Part shown: positions 9,017 to 18,355 of the stretch, in pieces
How the letters are laid out: each line of letters begins with the position of its first letter
How positions within the stretch are numbered: position 1 is the first letter of the stretch
NCBI RefSeq assembly: GCF_900103585.1
Contig: NZ_FNHV01000015.1
Coordinates: 62,001-126,000, forward strand
DNA length: 64,000 nt
From: Streptomyces sp. cf386
GTDB taxonomy: Bacteria; Actinomycetota; Actinomycetes; Streptomycetales; Streptomycetaceae
Direction: 5' to 3'
Notes under the pieces: model-generated
The model's input: only the letters and a program-made list of their open reading frames with translations
Database searches by the model: none
Told to the model about the DNA's origin: nothing
Position numbers and translations under genes: made by a program

Positions 9017-10300
9017 GTGCGCAACCCCGTGCGGAAGCCCGTACGCAAAACCGTGCGGAAGATCGCGTTCCTGCGGTCCGTGGAGATCCGGCGCGCCGAC
9101 CCGTACATCCAGCGGTGCGTCCGCGACCTGGCCGAACTCGGCGTCGAGAGCTGCCTGTTCCACACCCACGGCACGGCGGACGACAGGGACTTCCCCGGCC
9201 CGCGCCGCCGCCTCGACCCCGCCGTCACCCCCGCCGACCTGGCCCGGGAGGTCGCGGAGTGGGGCGCGGACGCCGCCGTCTCGATCTCCCTGCCCTGCGA
9301 GAACGCCCTGCGGGACGCGACGGTCAAGGAACTCCTCGACGCCCAGGGCATCCCCACGGTCATGACTCCGCTCCCGTCGACCCTGGCCCTGTGCGACAAG
9401 TGGGAGACCAAGCAACTCCTCGTCCGCGCGGGTCTGGACACCCCGCGCGGCGTCAAGGTCGACTCCGATCTGCTCGCCGGGCGCGGCGTGGCCGTTCCCG
9501 CCTACGCGGACGCCCTGCGCGCATCGGCCACCCGGATCGGCTACCCGCTGCTGTCCAAGCCGCTGTGGGACTCCACCAGCATGGGGATCCGAGCCCTGCC
9601 CGACGCCGCGGCCCTGGAGGCGTACCTCGCCGATCCGCCCGAGGTGTCGGCGGTGATCGAGGAGTGCGTCGCCGGCGCGCTGTGCTCCGTGGACATCGTG
9701 GGCGAGCCCGGCGCGTACCGGGTACTGCCGGTGTGCTGGACCGGCACGGCGGGCACCGAGCCCGTGTTCACCTTCGCCGACCTGCGCTGGTGCGGGCCCC
9801 GACCGCGGGCCGACGCCGATTTCGCACCCGTCGCGGCCCGGCTGGTCGCCCTGTGCGAGGACCTCGGCGTCCAGGGGTCCGTCAACGTGGACATGATCTA
9901 CACCGGTTCGCGGTACGTGGTCCTGGAGATCAACCCACGGATCGGCGGCGCCACCACCCTGTCCTGCGCCGCCTCCGGCACGAACACGTTCAGCGCGCTG
10001 GCGGACATGGCTCGCGGCGGCTACGTCCCCGCTCCTGTCCGCCGTACGGGATGGGCCATCGAGTTCCTGTCCCCCGAGCGCCTGCCGGACCCGGTCCGCG
10101 CGGAGCTGATGGCTCGTCTGGGTGTCATCACCGCCCATGAGTTGGTGATCGACGACACCAGTCACGGCGACATCGTCGTGTTCACCCTCGCCGAAGGGGA
10201 CGAGCGACAGACCGTCAAGCACCTTCAGGAGCTGCACCGGACGACGGGCTGGCCGCGCGCGGAAATCCTCGACAAGACCCGGGCCCTGCTCACCCCATGA
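9017..10300 (+). CDS. ATP-grasp domain ligase (second of a pair)
   Basis: This 427-residue protein is a second ATP-grasp enzyme of a different subgroup from its neighbour. It begins with an unusual basic repeat (RNPVRKPVRKTVRK) before the first strand (IAFLRSVEIRRADPYIQRC). The ATP-binding lysine is at about residue 181 (LLSKPLWDSTSMG) and the acidic end is VLEINPRIGGATT. The GTG start lies 3 nt after the upstream stop, and its ribosome site (AAGGTGAGG) is inside the end of that gene, so translation is probably coupled. Two dissimilar ATP-grasp ligases in tandem suggest stepwise formation of a small peptide-like or amide product. No precursor peptide, carrier protein or transporter lies alongside, so the product cannot be named. 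The pair is closed by a very strong terminator. Confidence 0.82.
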   Translation: MRNPVRKPVRKTVRKIAFLRSVEIRRADPYIQRCVRDLAELGVESCLFHTHGTADDRDFPGPRRRLDPAVTPADLAREVAEWGADAAVSISLPCENALRDATVKELLDAQGIPTVMTPLPSTLALCDKWETKQLLVRAGLDTPRGVKVDSDLLAGRGVAVPAYADALRASATRIGYPLLSKPLWDSTSMGIRALPDAAALEAYLADPPEVSAVIEECVAGALCSVDIVGEPGAYRVLPVCWTGTAGTEPVFTFADLRWCGPRPRADADFAPVAARLVALCEDLGVQGSVNVDMIYTGSRYVVLEINPRIGGATTLSCAASGTNTFSALADMARGGYVPAPVRRTGWAIEFLSPERLPDPVRAELMARLGVITAHELVIDDTSHGDIVVFTLAEGDERQTVKHLQELHRTTGWPRAEILDKTRALLTP

Positions 10301-10312
10301 CGCGGACGGCAC

Positions 10313-10362
10313 AACCAGGCAGGGGCCCGACCCACTGTCATGGGTCGGGCCCCTGCCTGGTT
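10313..10362 (+). terminator. Perfect 22-bp-arm intrinsic terminator
   Basis: Positions 10313-10334 and 10341-10362 form a perfect 22-bp inverted repeat with a 6-nt loop, starting 13 nt after the second ATP-grasp gene. The right arm ends in TT with no long U-tract, common for Streptomyces terminators. The symmetry allows function in both directions. Confidence 0.9.
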
Positions 10363-10628
10363 TCCGCGGGGTGCGCTGCCGTCGGCGGGACCCCATGGAC
10401 CGTCTGCCACGGCCCGTACTCCACCGGTGGGTCCCGCCGTGCGGCGCCGGTCCGCTCCCGCCGGCGGGTCCCGTCGATCAGCCTCCGTCGACATGCGGAC
10501 GGCCCGCCGACCTGCGCAACAGGCGACCGCGGTGCCACACGGGCCTGCGCTCACCCGGGATCCCCACGTCCCACACCGCGATCATCACGGCATGGGACGT
10601 GGCGAGAAGCCCCGTTCCACGGCACAAC
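10363..10628. other. Intergenic stretch without a convincing gene
   Basis: No reading frame here has family-like features. Two inverted repeats are visible: GGCGGGACCC (10384-10393) with GGGTCCCGCC (10429-10438), and CCACGTCCCA (10564-10573) with TGGGACGTGG (10593-10602). The second lies just downstream of the minus-strand secreted-protein gene and may be its terminator. Confidence 0.5.
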
Positions 10629-10922
10629 CTAGAAGGCCTTACTGTTGCAGCCCATCTCCGCGCCCAGGTGGGTGCCGTCCTGCCCACCCGCGATGCCCTC
10701 ACCGTTGAGCGCGTTGCCCAGCGCGCCGTTGAGCACGCCGACCTGGCCGAGGACGTCGACGTTCAGGTCGTGCGACTTGCAGTTGGAGCTCTGCAGGACG
10801 CTGAACTTGTCACCGCCCTTGCCCTTGCCGTCGAGTCCCTGAGCGGTGGCCGTGCCGGCGCTCATGAGTCCGAGGCTCCCGAGGGCGACGACCAGGACTG
10901 CCGCCTTGCGAAGGTTGTGCAT
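10629..10922 (-). CDS. Small secreted protein with two cysteines
   Basis: The 97-residue product has a clear signal peptide (basic start MHNLRKAA, hydrophobic core, AxA-type cut near GTATAQG). The mature part is about 70 residues, rich in Gly, Asn and Leu, with only two cysteines: SSNCKSHDLNVDVLGQVGVL and EMGCNSKAF. These could form one disulfide enclosing a hydrophobic NGALGNALNG segment. Size, export, Gly/Asn content and two cysteines are reminiscent of chaplin- or rodlin-type surface proteins, but no chaplin or rodlin consensus is present, so no family is assigned. The ATG follows GGAGAAGAC. An AT-rich upstream stretch contains TGGGA-AAAG-TCCCA (10993-11006), possibly a regulatory site. 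It stands alone, facing the terminator of the ATP-grasp pair. Confidence 0.75.
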   Translation of the reverse strand: MHNLRKAAVLVVALGSLGLMSAGTATAQGLDGKGKGGDKFSVLQSSNCKSHDLNVDVLGQVGVLNGALGNALNGEGIAGGQDGTHLGAEMGCNSKAF

Positions 10923-11060
10923 GTCTTCTCCGATGGACTGAGGTGGGTGCGATCCGCGGAAGATCGACTTCGTACAGTGAGGGAGAGATTAATGGGAAAA
11001 GTCCCAATATATTCCCAGACGCGCCGGATCACTGTGCCTCAGGTTCACCCTCGGTAGGCG

Positions 11061-11738
11061 TCAGTCGTCCTCGATCACCAGCCCCTTCGACGCCAGCAGC
11101 GGCGCGAGGTTGCACATCTCGATGACGGTTTTGCCCGCCCGGTAGGCGGCGATGTAGCCCGTCTCGGCGTCGACCCTCTCCTGCGACGCGGTGACCACGT
11201 CCGCCGCGTCCTCCCGGCGCACGACGACCACACCGTCCGCGTCGGCCCGCATCACGTCGCCCGGCCGGACGAGCACCCCGCCGACGGTGACCGGTTCGCA
11301 CATCGGGCCGACGGTCTCCTTGACCGTGCCCTTGATGGAGACGCTGCGTGAGAAGACCGGGAAGCCCAGGGCGCGCAGGTCCTCGGTGTCCCGGACCCCG
11401 GTGTCGGTGATCAGGCCGCCGAGGCCCTTGGACTGGCAAGCGTTGGCGAGGACGTCTCCGAAGGAGCCCGCCTCCTCATAGGCGCCGGCGGAGACGACGA
11501 CGACGTCGCCCGGGCGGGCGTAGGCGATGGCGGTCTGGAGCATCAGGTTGTCGCGCGGCGCGCACTGGACGGTGAACGCGGGGCCGCACAGGGACATGCG
11601 GTGGTCGACCGGCTTGATGGTCGACTCCAGGGCACCCAGACGGCCCTGTGCCTCATGGATGGTGGCCGAGGAGAAGGCGCTGAGCGCCTCGACCACGGCG
11701 GCGTCCGGCCGCTCGAACTTCGTGCTGACACGGATCAT
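11061..11738 (-). CDS. RraA-like 4-hydroxy-4-carboxy/methyl-2-oxo acid aldolase
   Basis: This 225-residue protein fits the RraA-like class II pyruvate aldolase family (HMG/CHA aldolase, LigK/ProA/GalC type). Such enzymes cleave 4-hydroxy-4-methyl-2-oxoglutarate or 4-carboxy-4-hydroxy-2-oxoadipate to pyruvate plus pyruvate or oxaloacetate, and often decarboxylate oxaloacetate. The metal/substrate segment is visible: GSFGDVLANACQSKGLGG, followed about 20 residues after GD by GVRD with the conserved Arg-Asp. It lies at the 3' end of a minus-strand run aminotransferase-SDR-MHS transporter, preceded by pxpABC. That context favours a catabolic aldolase over the RNase E inhibitor meaning of RraA. 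The exact substrate is inferred. Confidence 0.8.
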   Translation of the reverse strand: MIRVSTKFERPDAAVVEALSAFSSATIHEAQGRLGALESTIKPVDHRMSLCGPAFTVQCAPRDNLMLQTAIAYARPGDVVVVSAGAYEEAGSFGDVLANACQSKGLGGLITDTGVRDTEDLRALGFPVFSRSVSIKGTVKETVGPMCEPVTVGGVLVRPGDVMRADADGVVVVRREDAADVVTASQERVDAETGYIAAYRAGKTVIEMCNLAPLLASKGLVIEDD

Positions 11739-11769
11739 GACGACCTTTCAGACAGAGATCAGGCAGAGA

Positions 11770-12984
<1,215 letters not shown>

Positions 12985-12988
12985 GCGC

Positions 12989-13732
12989 TCATCCCTCCCT
13001 GCGCTCGAAGTTCAGGCCGCCGGGGACCTGGAAGGTGGGCAGGATCTCGATGTGGCCGATGTTGACGTGCCGGGGCGAGTCGACGGCGAACGCGATGGCG
13101 TCGGCGATGTCCTCGGGCTTGAGGGACTCGTAGCCGTCGTAGAACTGCCGCTGAGCCTCTTCCATGTCGCCGAGCAGCCGGCCGAAGATCTCCGTCTCCA
13201 CCCGGCCGGGGCAGATCTCGGTGACCCGGATCCGGCGGCCGTAGCCGTCGACGCGCAGCTGGCGGGAGAGGGTGTGCACCGCGGCCTTCGTGGCGTGGTA
13301 GATCGTGTTCCCGCCGAAGTTGTAGACGCCGGCGATGGAGCTGATATTGACGATGTGGCCGAGGTCGCGCTCGACCATGCCGGGCATGAGCAGCCGGACC
13401 AGGTGCAGGACCGCCTGGATGTTGACGGCGATCTGCTCGTCGACGGCGAACTCGTCGGCGGTGAGGATGTTGCCGGTGCGTGAGACGCCCGCGTTGTTGA
13501 CGAGGACGTCGATCTCCAGACCGTCCAGTACGGCGGTGAGGGCGTCGGTGTCGGTGATGTCGACGGCGTGCGGGACACAGCCGGTGGTGCGGGCTAGGGC
13601 GTCGAGCCGTTCGGCGTTGCGGGCCAGGGCGTGGACCTCCAGGCCCTGCTTGGCGAGTCGTTCGACGACCACGGCTCCGATGCCGGTCGACGCCCCGGTG
13701 ACGAGGGCCGTCCTGTAGTCGGAGATGGGCAT
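12989..13732 (-). CDS. Short-chain dehydrogenase/reductase (YdfG-like)
   Basis: This 247-residue enzyme is a classical SDR. It has the cofactor motif GASTGIG near residue 12, DVLVNNAGVSR, the catalytic serine in NISSIAG and the YHATK Tyr/Lys pair. The sequence HIVNISSIAGVYNFGGNTIYH and the ending resemble the YdfG/serine-3-dehydrogenase subgroup, which oxidises 3-hydroxy acids. Absence of an acidic residue right after the second strand (HALARNAERL) points to NADP(H). It sits 4 nt before the aminotransferase in the island and may process a hydroxy-acid intermediate. Substrate unknown. Confidence 0.86.
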   Translation of the reverse strand: MPISDYRTALVTGASTGIGAVVVERLAKQGLEVHALARNAERLDALARTTGCVPHAVDITDTDALTAVLDGLEIDVLVNNAGVSRTGNILTADEFAVDEQIAVNIQAVLHLVRLLMPGMVERDLGHIVNISSIAGVYNFGGNTIYHATKAAVHTLSRQLRVDGYGRRIRVTEICPGRVETEIFGRLLGDMEEAQRQFYDGYESLKPEDIADAIAFAVDSPRHVNIGHIEILPTFQVPGGLNFERREG

Positions 13733-13783
13733 GGTGGGGTGCTCCTCAGGGTGCGGGTGGGGGTGGGGGGTTGGTTGCCGTGC

Positions 13784-13823
13784 GGGTGTACGTGGTAGTA
13801 CGTGGCGGTACGTGGCGGTACTT
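13784..13823. repeat. Short tandem repeat, unit about 10 bp
   Basis: Four imperfect copies of TACGTGGYRG follow each other in the 96-bp gap between the MHS transporter and the SDR gene. It is a simple tandem repeat; any role in the transcript is unknown. Confidence 0.6.
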
Positions 13824-13828
13824 AGCTG

Positions 13829-15139
13829 TCAGGCGTCGCGCAGCGGGAGGTGTGCGCGGTCCTTCACTCGGCTGACCGCGATGAGCGTGCCGAGGGCGGT
13901 GAGGACGGCGTAGAACGCCGGCATGTTGACGTTGCCGGTGCGGTCGATCAGGTACGTCATCAGCAGCGGGGCCGTGCCGCCGAACAGGGCGGCGGAGACG
14001 TTGTAGCCGAGGCCGTAGGCGGAGTAGCGGACGCGGGTCGGGAAGAGCTCGACGAGCAGGATGTGGATGACGCCGGTGTGTCCGGCGAACACGACCGCCA
14101 TGAGACAGGCGCCGAGGACCGCGAGGGCTACGTTGCCGGTGCCGATCAGGAGGTAACAGGGGATGCCGACCACGGCCATGGCGATCGCGGCGCCTGCGAT
14201 GACCTTCTTGCGGCCGATCCGGTCGGACAGCCTCCCCATGTAGGGGATGGCGATACAGATCGCGATGAGACTGGACGCGGTGACGAGGAGGCCCTCGACC
14301 TTGCCGAAGTTCAGCTCGTTGCTCATGAAGGTGGGCATGTAGCTGAACAGGACGTAGTAACCGGAGCCGTTCATCAGGGGGATGAACAGGGCCAGGAGCA
14401 TGGCGCGGCGGTGCTCGGGCGAGGTGAAGGCCTCCTTGAGGGGGTTCTTGGACAGACCGCCCTCTTCTTGCAGGCGCGTGAAGTTGGGGGTGTCGCTGAT
14501 CCGCTTGCGGATGTAGATGCCGGTGATGCCGAGCGGGACGGCGAGCAGGAACGGGATGCGCCAGCCCCAGGACTCCATGCGCTCGGCGCCGAGTCCGCTG
14601 GTCATGGCGGCGGCTATCAGGGTGCCGGTGAGCAGGGAGAGGAACGACGCGATCTGGGCGTAGCTGGTGTACAGACCGCGCTTGCCCTCCGGGGCGTGCT
14701 CGGCGAGGAAGCTCATCGCGCCGGACGCCTCGCCACCGACGGAGAAGCCCTGGGCGACGCGCAGCAGGATCAGCAGGGCGGGTGCGGCGACGCCGATGCT
14801 GACGTAGGTGGGCAGGAGGCCGATGGCGGCGGTGGCGACGCTGATCAGCAGGATGACGAAGACCAGCATCCGCTGGCGGCCGATGCGGTCGCCGAGGTGG
14901 CCGCAGATCACGCCGCCGAGGGGGCGGAAGAAGAAGGAGACGGCGTAGCCGAGGAAGACGAGCTGGATGGCGTTGTCCGAGCCGGGGAAGAAGACCGCGG
15001 CGAGCGTGCCGGCCATGAAGCCGAAGATGCCGTTGTCGTAGAGCTCGGCGAAGATGCCGACGCAACCGGCGAGGGTGACCTTACGGGCTGTTCTCGGGTC
15101 GACGGTGTGGGGAACTGACTGAGCGGCCATGGTGCTCAT
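13829..15139 (-). CDS. MFS transporter, metabolite:H+ symporter (MHS) type
   Basis: The 436-residue protein has 12 predicted membrane segments and MHS-family marks. These include the early EXYDNGIFGFM-like segment, the loop 2-3 motif GHLGDRIGRQRML, the long RVAQGFSVGGEASGA segment and GRLSDRIGRKKVI between the halves. Relatives (shikimate, citrate, 2-oxoglutarate, proline/betaine porters) import carboxylates with protons across the cytoplasmic membrane. Its position between pxpABC and the aminotransferase/aldolase genes suggests it imports the substrate of this pathway, probably a carboxylate such as a pyroglutamate derivative. An approximately 690-bp G-rich repeat region separates it from pxpC upstream. 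Confidence 0.88.
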   Translation of the reverse strand: MSTMAAQSVPHTVDPRTARKVTLAGCVGIFAELYDNGIFGFMAGTLAAVFFPGSDNAIQLVFLGYAVSFFFRPLGGVICGHLGDRIGRQRMLVFVILLISVATAAIGLLPTYVSIGVAAPALLILLRVAQGFSVGGEASGAMSFLAEHAPEGKRGLYTSYAQIASFLSLLTGTLIAAAMTSGLGAERMESWGWRIPFLLAVPLGITGIYIRKRISDTPNFTRLQEEGGLSKNPLKEAFTSPEHRRAMLLALFIPLMNGSGYYVLFSYMPTFMSNELNFGKVEGLLVTASSLIAICIAIPYMGRLSDRIGRKKVIAGAAIAMAVVGIPCYLLIGTGNVALAVLGACLMAVVFAGHTGVIHILLVELFPTRVRYSAYGLGYNVSAALFGGTAPLLMTYLIDRTGNVNMPAFYAVLTALGTLIAVSRVKDRAHLPLRDA

Positions 15140-15828
15140 GGCGTCTCCTGTCTGGAGCGGGCGTGGGATGAAGGGCGTTCGGCTCCGTGCGGGTGGGGTG
15201 GGTGGGCCGGATGCCGGGTGGGCGGGTGGGGGGTGGGTTTCGTGCGGGGTGGGCTGGGTGGAGCGGGTGCCCTGCGGGCGGCGGGGCGGGATGGGTTCCG
15301 TGCGGGGCGGGTTGGCGGAGCCGGGTCCGTGTGGGTGGGGGCGGGACGAGGTCCGTGCGGGACGAGGGCGGCTGGATGAATTTCAGCGGGGCGAGCTGGC
15401 GACGCGTGTTCCACGCGCGGCGGGCTGGGTGGAGCGGTGTCCGTGCCGGAGGGGCGGGGTGGGTTCCGCGCGGGGTGCGCTGGCGGAGCCGGTTCCGTGT
15501 GGGTGGGGGCGGATAGATTCCGTGCGGGGCGAGCTGGTGGAGCGGGTGCCGTACCGGGGGCAGAGTGGCGCGGGGTCCGCGCGGGGCGGGCAGGGACGGG
15601 GTGATTTCCGTGCGGAACGGGGTGGGTTCAGCGCGGGGCGGGTTGGCGGAGCTGGCTCCGGGTCGGTGAGGCGGGAGATTCCGTGCGGGAAGGGTTGGCG
15701 AAGCCGGGTCCGGGTCGGCGTGGCGGGGTGGGTTCCGTGCGGGGTGGGCTGACGGTTCCGGGCCGGCATGGGCGGGGTGGTTCCGTGCGAGCTCGTGGAG
15801 CCGGTTCGGGGTAGGGGGACGGCTGGGG
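15140..15828. repeat. G-rich degenerate repeat array, about 690 bp
   Basis: The plus strand here is extremely G-rich and A-poor. It is built from imperfect copies of a unit near TTCCGTGCGGGGCGGGYTGG followed by CGGAGCSGGT. Clear copies begin near 15239, 15296, 15464, 15518 and 15735. Adjacent well-aligned units are 54-58 bp apart; other copies are more diverged. It separates pxpC (ending 15829) from the MHS transporter (starting 15139), both on the minus strand, so a read-through mRNA would be strongly C-rich and G-poor there. Long open frames across it give only low-complexity Gly/Arg/Trp sequence and are not genes. Confidence 0.85.
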
Positions 15829-16821
15829 TCAGCCGGCGTCAGGTACGGGGATGTCGAGGGCCTCGAACGTCGTACGCACTCGGGTTCTCAGTAAGTCGAT
15901 GGCGTTGCGCTCTGCGCGGTACGCGTTGACCGCCTGGTCGACTGTGCGGTGCCGGAAGCGGATGGTGTGGCCCGGGCGGACCTGGCCGAGTGTGGACAGG
16001 GCGGTGGCGGTGACCACGGCGAGGACGGGGTAGCCGGCCGTGACGCCGCGGCCGCGGTGCAGTACGAGGAGTTCGTCCCCGGCGGGGATTTCGACGGCGC
16101 CGATCGGCACGCCTCGGGAGAGCACCTCGCCCTGGGAGACCCGGCGGGGGACGTCGCCGCGCAGGCGCAGTCCGATGTGGTTGCTCTGCGGGCTGACGGT
16201 GAAGGGGCCGCCGAAGAGGCGGGCGGCCGTGTCTCCGAACTCGGCCCGGTCGGGGCCGTCGGTGACGTCGATGGTCCATGCGGTGGCGGTGGGGAACCGG
16301 GGCGCGGGGGCGTGCAGGCGGAACAGTGGGATCCGGGAGTAGGGGTGGTCGATGGGCGGACAGCCGGTGCGCAGGGCGAGTTGGTCGCCGTCGCGCAGGG
16401 TCGGCCCGAAGCCCAGGATCGTGTCCGGGGCGCAACTGCCCTGGAGGTACTCGGCCTCGAACGAGCCGAGCACCGCGAGATAGACACGCAGGCCTTGGCG
16501 GATGCCGGTGACGCGGATGGTCTCCCCCGCGCGTACCGACACCGGTTCCCACTGCGGGCGGATCACTCCCTCGACGGTCACGTCGGCGGGTGCCCCGGTC
16601 ACGGCGACGAGGATGTCGCCGGACGGGATACAGGCGAAGTCGAGGGCCGTGATCTCCAGCAGCGGGGCGCGTTCGTCGTTGCCACACAGGACGTTGGCGA
16701 CGCGTGGCGAGTGCTGGTCGGCGGCTCCGTTGGCGGGCAGCCCGTAGCGGGCGCGGCCGACGCGGCCGAGGTCCTGCACGGTGGTGATGCCCGCGGTGCG
16801 GATCGTCAGGGTGTCAGCCAT
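15829..16821 (-). CDS. pxpC: 5-oxoprolinase subunit PxpC (biotin-dependent carboxyltransferase family)
   Basis: This 330-residue protein fits the AHS2/KipA-type family. It shows the start LTIRTAGITTVQDLGRVGRARYG, GLPANGAADQHS, the segment SQGEVLSRGVPIGAVEIPAGDE and ILAV(T)GAPADVTVEG. With PxpA and PxpB it forms the ATP-dependent 5-oxoprolinase that opens pyroglutamate to glutamate in the cytoplasm. The start overlaps the end of pxpB by 8 nt, indicating coupled translation. Allophanate-hydrolase annotation is possible by homology, but pxpA alongside makes the oxoprolinase complex much more likely. Confidence 0.88.
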   Translation of the reverse strand: MADTLTIRTAGITTVQDLGRVGRARYGLPANGAADQHSPRVANVLCGNDERAPLLEITALDFACIPSGDILVAVTGAPADVTVEGVIRPQWEPVSVRAGETIRVTGIRQGLRVYLAVLGSFEAEYLQGSCAPDTILGFGPTLRDGDQLALRTGCPPIDHPYSRIPLFRLHAPAPRFPTATAWTIDVTDGPDRAEFGDTAARLFGGPFTVSPQSNHIGLRLRGDVPRRVSQGEVLSRGVPIGAVEIPAGDELLVLHRGRGVTAGYPVLAVVTATALSTLGQVRPGHTIRFRHRTVDQAVNAYRAERNAIDLLRTRVRTTFEALDIPVPDAG

Positions 16822-17563
16822 GACAGGCCGCCAGCGGGGTGTCGGGGTAGTCGTCCCACTGCTCGGGCGTGATGGGTACGAAACGGAAGGTGTCGCCGGG
16901 CTGGTAGGCGGTGAGCGGGTCGCTGTGCAGGTCGAGGACGCGCACCGGGGTGCGGCCGAGGAGGGGCCAGCCGCCGGGTGAGGGCATCGGGCAGATCACC
17001 GCCTGCCGGCCGGCCACGGCGACCGAACCGGGGTCGACGCGGGTGCGGGGCGATGCGAGGCGCGGTACCGGCCGGGGGAAGGCGGGCCCGTCCATCATGG
17101 GTGCCCCGGCGGGCGCGCCCAGGCAGCGCACGGTGAGATCCGCTCCGGAGTGCAGGGCGATGACCTCGCTCTCGTCCAGGCCGAGTTGTGCGGCGACCTC
17201 GGGGAGGTCGGGCCCGTACTCGCCGCCGTAGACGACGGGGACGACGAAGCGCCGGGAGGGAGCCTGCCGCGTGGAGCCCGGGCGGATACGGGCGGCTTCG
17301 TGCCACAGGACGCGCCTGACGGTGTCGTGGTCGGTGCCGGCGCAGTCGAACTCCACGAGGAGGGCGTCGTACGTGGCCACGACGCCGTGGACACCGGTGA
17401 GCTGGACGGCGTCCAGCGCGTCGGCCAGGGCGTGCACCAGCCGCCAGGCCTCCTCGGCCTCCATACCCACGGCCTTGGCGATCAGCGCGGAGTCACCGCA
17501 GTCCGTGATCGTGACGTTGCCCGTCATCTCGGGCGCCCTGCGCGTCTCATGGGTCCTCGGCAT
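16814..17563 (-). CDS. pxpB: 5-oxoprolinase subunit PxpB (AHS1/KipI family)
   Basis: The 249-residue product matches the AHS1/KipI family: ITDCGDSALIAK near the start, GVHGVVATYDALLVEFD, the middle segment VPVVYGGEYGPDLPEVA and the end PGGWPLLGRTPVRVLDL. It is one of two small subunits working with PxpA. The ATG at 17563 adds 12 residues before a second candidate (MTGNVTI, 17527) that lines up better with relatives. Pxp genes overlap or nearly touch (1 nt from pxpA, 8-nt overlap with pxpC), so the three are one operon. A lone KipI-like kinase-inhibitor role is unlikely in this context. Confidence 0.88.
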   Translation of the reverse strand: MPRTHETRRAPEMTGNVTITDCGDSALIAKAVGMEAEEAWRLVHALADALDAVQLTGVHGVVATYDALLVEFDCAGTDHDTVRRVLWHEAARIRPGSTRQAPSRRFVVPVVYGGEYGPDLPEVAAQLGLDESEVIALHSGADLTVRCLGAPAGAPMMDGPAFPRPVPRLASPRTRVDPGSVAVAGRQAVICPMPSPGGWPLLGRTPVRVLDLHSDPLTAYQPGDTFRFVPITPEQWDDYPDTPLAACHG

Positions 17564-17564
17564 C

Positions 17565-18347
17565 TCATACGCCCCTGCCGCTCAGCACGTCCTCAAGAGA
17601 GGTGATCTTCACGTCGGCGGCGAGGAGTTGTTCACGGACGGTGCCGGCGAGTGCGATCGCCCCGGGGGTGTCCCCGTGCAGCAGGACGGTGTCACAGGTG
17701 ACCGGGACGTCCTTGCCGTCGACGCTGCGGATGACGCCCTCGGTGACCATCCGCAGCGTCCGCCGGGCGATCTCGTCAGGGTCGTGGATCACCGCGCCCG
17801 GCTCGGAGCGCGGCACGAGGCTCCCGTCCTCGCGGTAGGCGCGGTCGGCGATGCCGACGATGCCCACGCGCAGTCCGCGAGCGCGGGCGGCGTCGGCGAG
17901 TTCGCCGTCCTGCGCGAGGACGATCAGCGACTCGTCCAGCGAGGCGACGGCCTCCACCACGGCCTGGGCGTAGTCGGCGCGTACGGCGACCAGGTTGCCC
18001 AGGCGCCCGTGCGGGGCGACATGACGCACCCGGGTGCCGTGCGCCACGGCGAACGCCTGGAGTGCGCCGACCTGGTACAGCACGTCCGTGCGGACCTCCT
18101 CCGGCGTGAGGTCCATCGCGCGGCGGCCGAAGCCGACCAGGTCGGGAAAGCTGGGATGGGCGCCCACGGCCACCTGCCGCTCGACGCAGCGCCGCACCGT
18201 GGCGTCCATGATGCGCGGGTCACCGGCGTGGAAACCGCAGGCGACATTGGCCGATGTCAGCAACTCCAGGAGGGCTTCGTCGTCGCCCATCGTGTAGGCG
18301 CCGAATCCCTCACCGAGATCGGCGACGAGATCAACCGTATGAGGCAT
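17565..18347 (-). CDS. pxpA: 5-oxoprolinase subunit PxpA (LamB/YcsF family)
   Basis: This 260-residue protein shows the family hallmark sequence VDLVADLGEGFGAYTMGDDEALL, then SANVACGFHAGDPRIM, VAVGAHPSFPDLVGFGRR and the C-terminal VTCDTVLLHGDTPGAIALA. It contributes the substrate-binding part of the ATP-dependent 5-oxoprolinase. The start at 18347 follows CGGAGGACGTC; a 45-residue longer frame would begin inside a pyrimidine-rich leader and lacks family sequence. The gene is first in a minus-strand operon with pxpB and pxpC and diverges from a LysR regulator across 256 bp. Confidence 0.92.
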   Translation of the reverse strand: MPHTVDLVADLGEGFGAYTMGDDEALLELLTSANVACGFHAGDPRIMDATVRRCVERQVAVGAHPSFPDLVGFGRRAMDLTPEEVRTDVLYQVGALQAFAVAHGTRVRHVAPHGRLGNLVAVRADYAQAVVEAVASLDESLIVLAQDGELADAARARGLRVGIVGIADRAYREDGSLVPRSEPGAVIHDPDEIARRTLRMVTEGVIRSVDGKDVPVTCDTVLLHGDTPGAIALAGTVREQLLAADVKITSLEDVLSGRGV

Positions 18348-18355
18348 GACGTCCT

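Noticed and set aside
7634..10396. 920-codon minus-strand frame opposite the ATP-grasp genes
   Set aside because: It is a shadow of the two real genes, with Gly/Arg/His-rich composition and no family features.
11061..11738. Annotation of the RraA-like protein as an RNase E inhibitor
   Set aside because: Catalytic GD...RD motif and catabolic neighbours fit the aldolase branch of the family.
13784..13823. Short tandem repeat as a CRISPR array
   Set aside because: Units are about 10 bp with no spacers and no cas genes are in the window.
15129..15752. 207-codon plus-strand frame in the G-rich region with repeated Leu-Ala-Glu-Pro-type segments
   Set aside because: It is the by-product of repeat units spaced at multiples of three; composition is Gly/Arg/Trp-only and no ribosome site or family feature is present.
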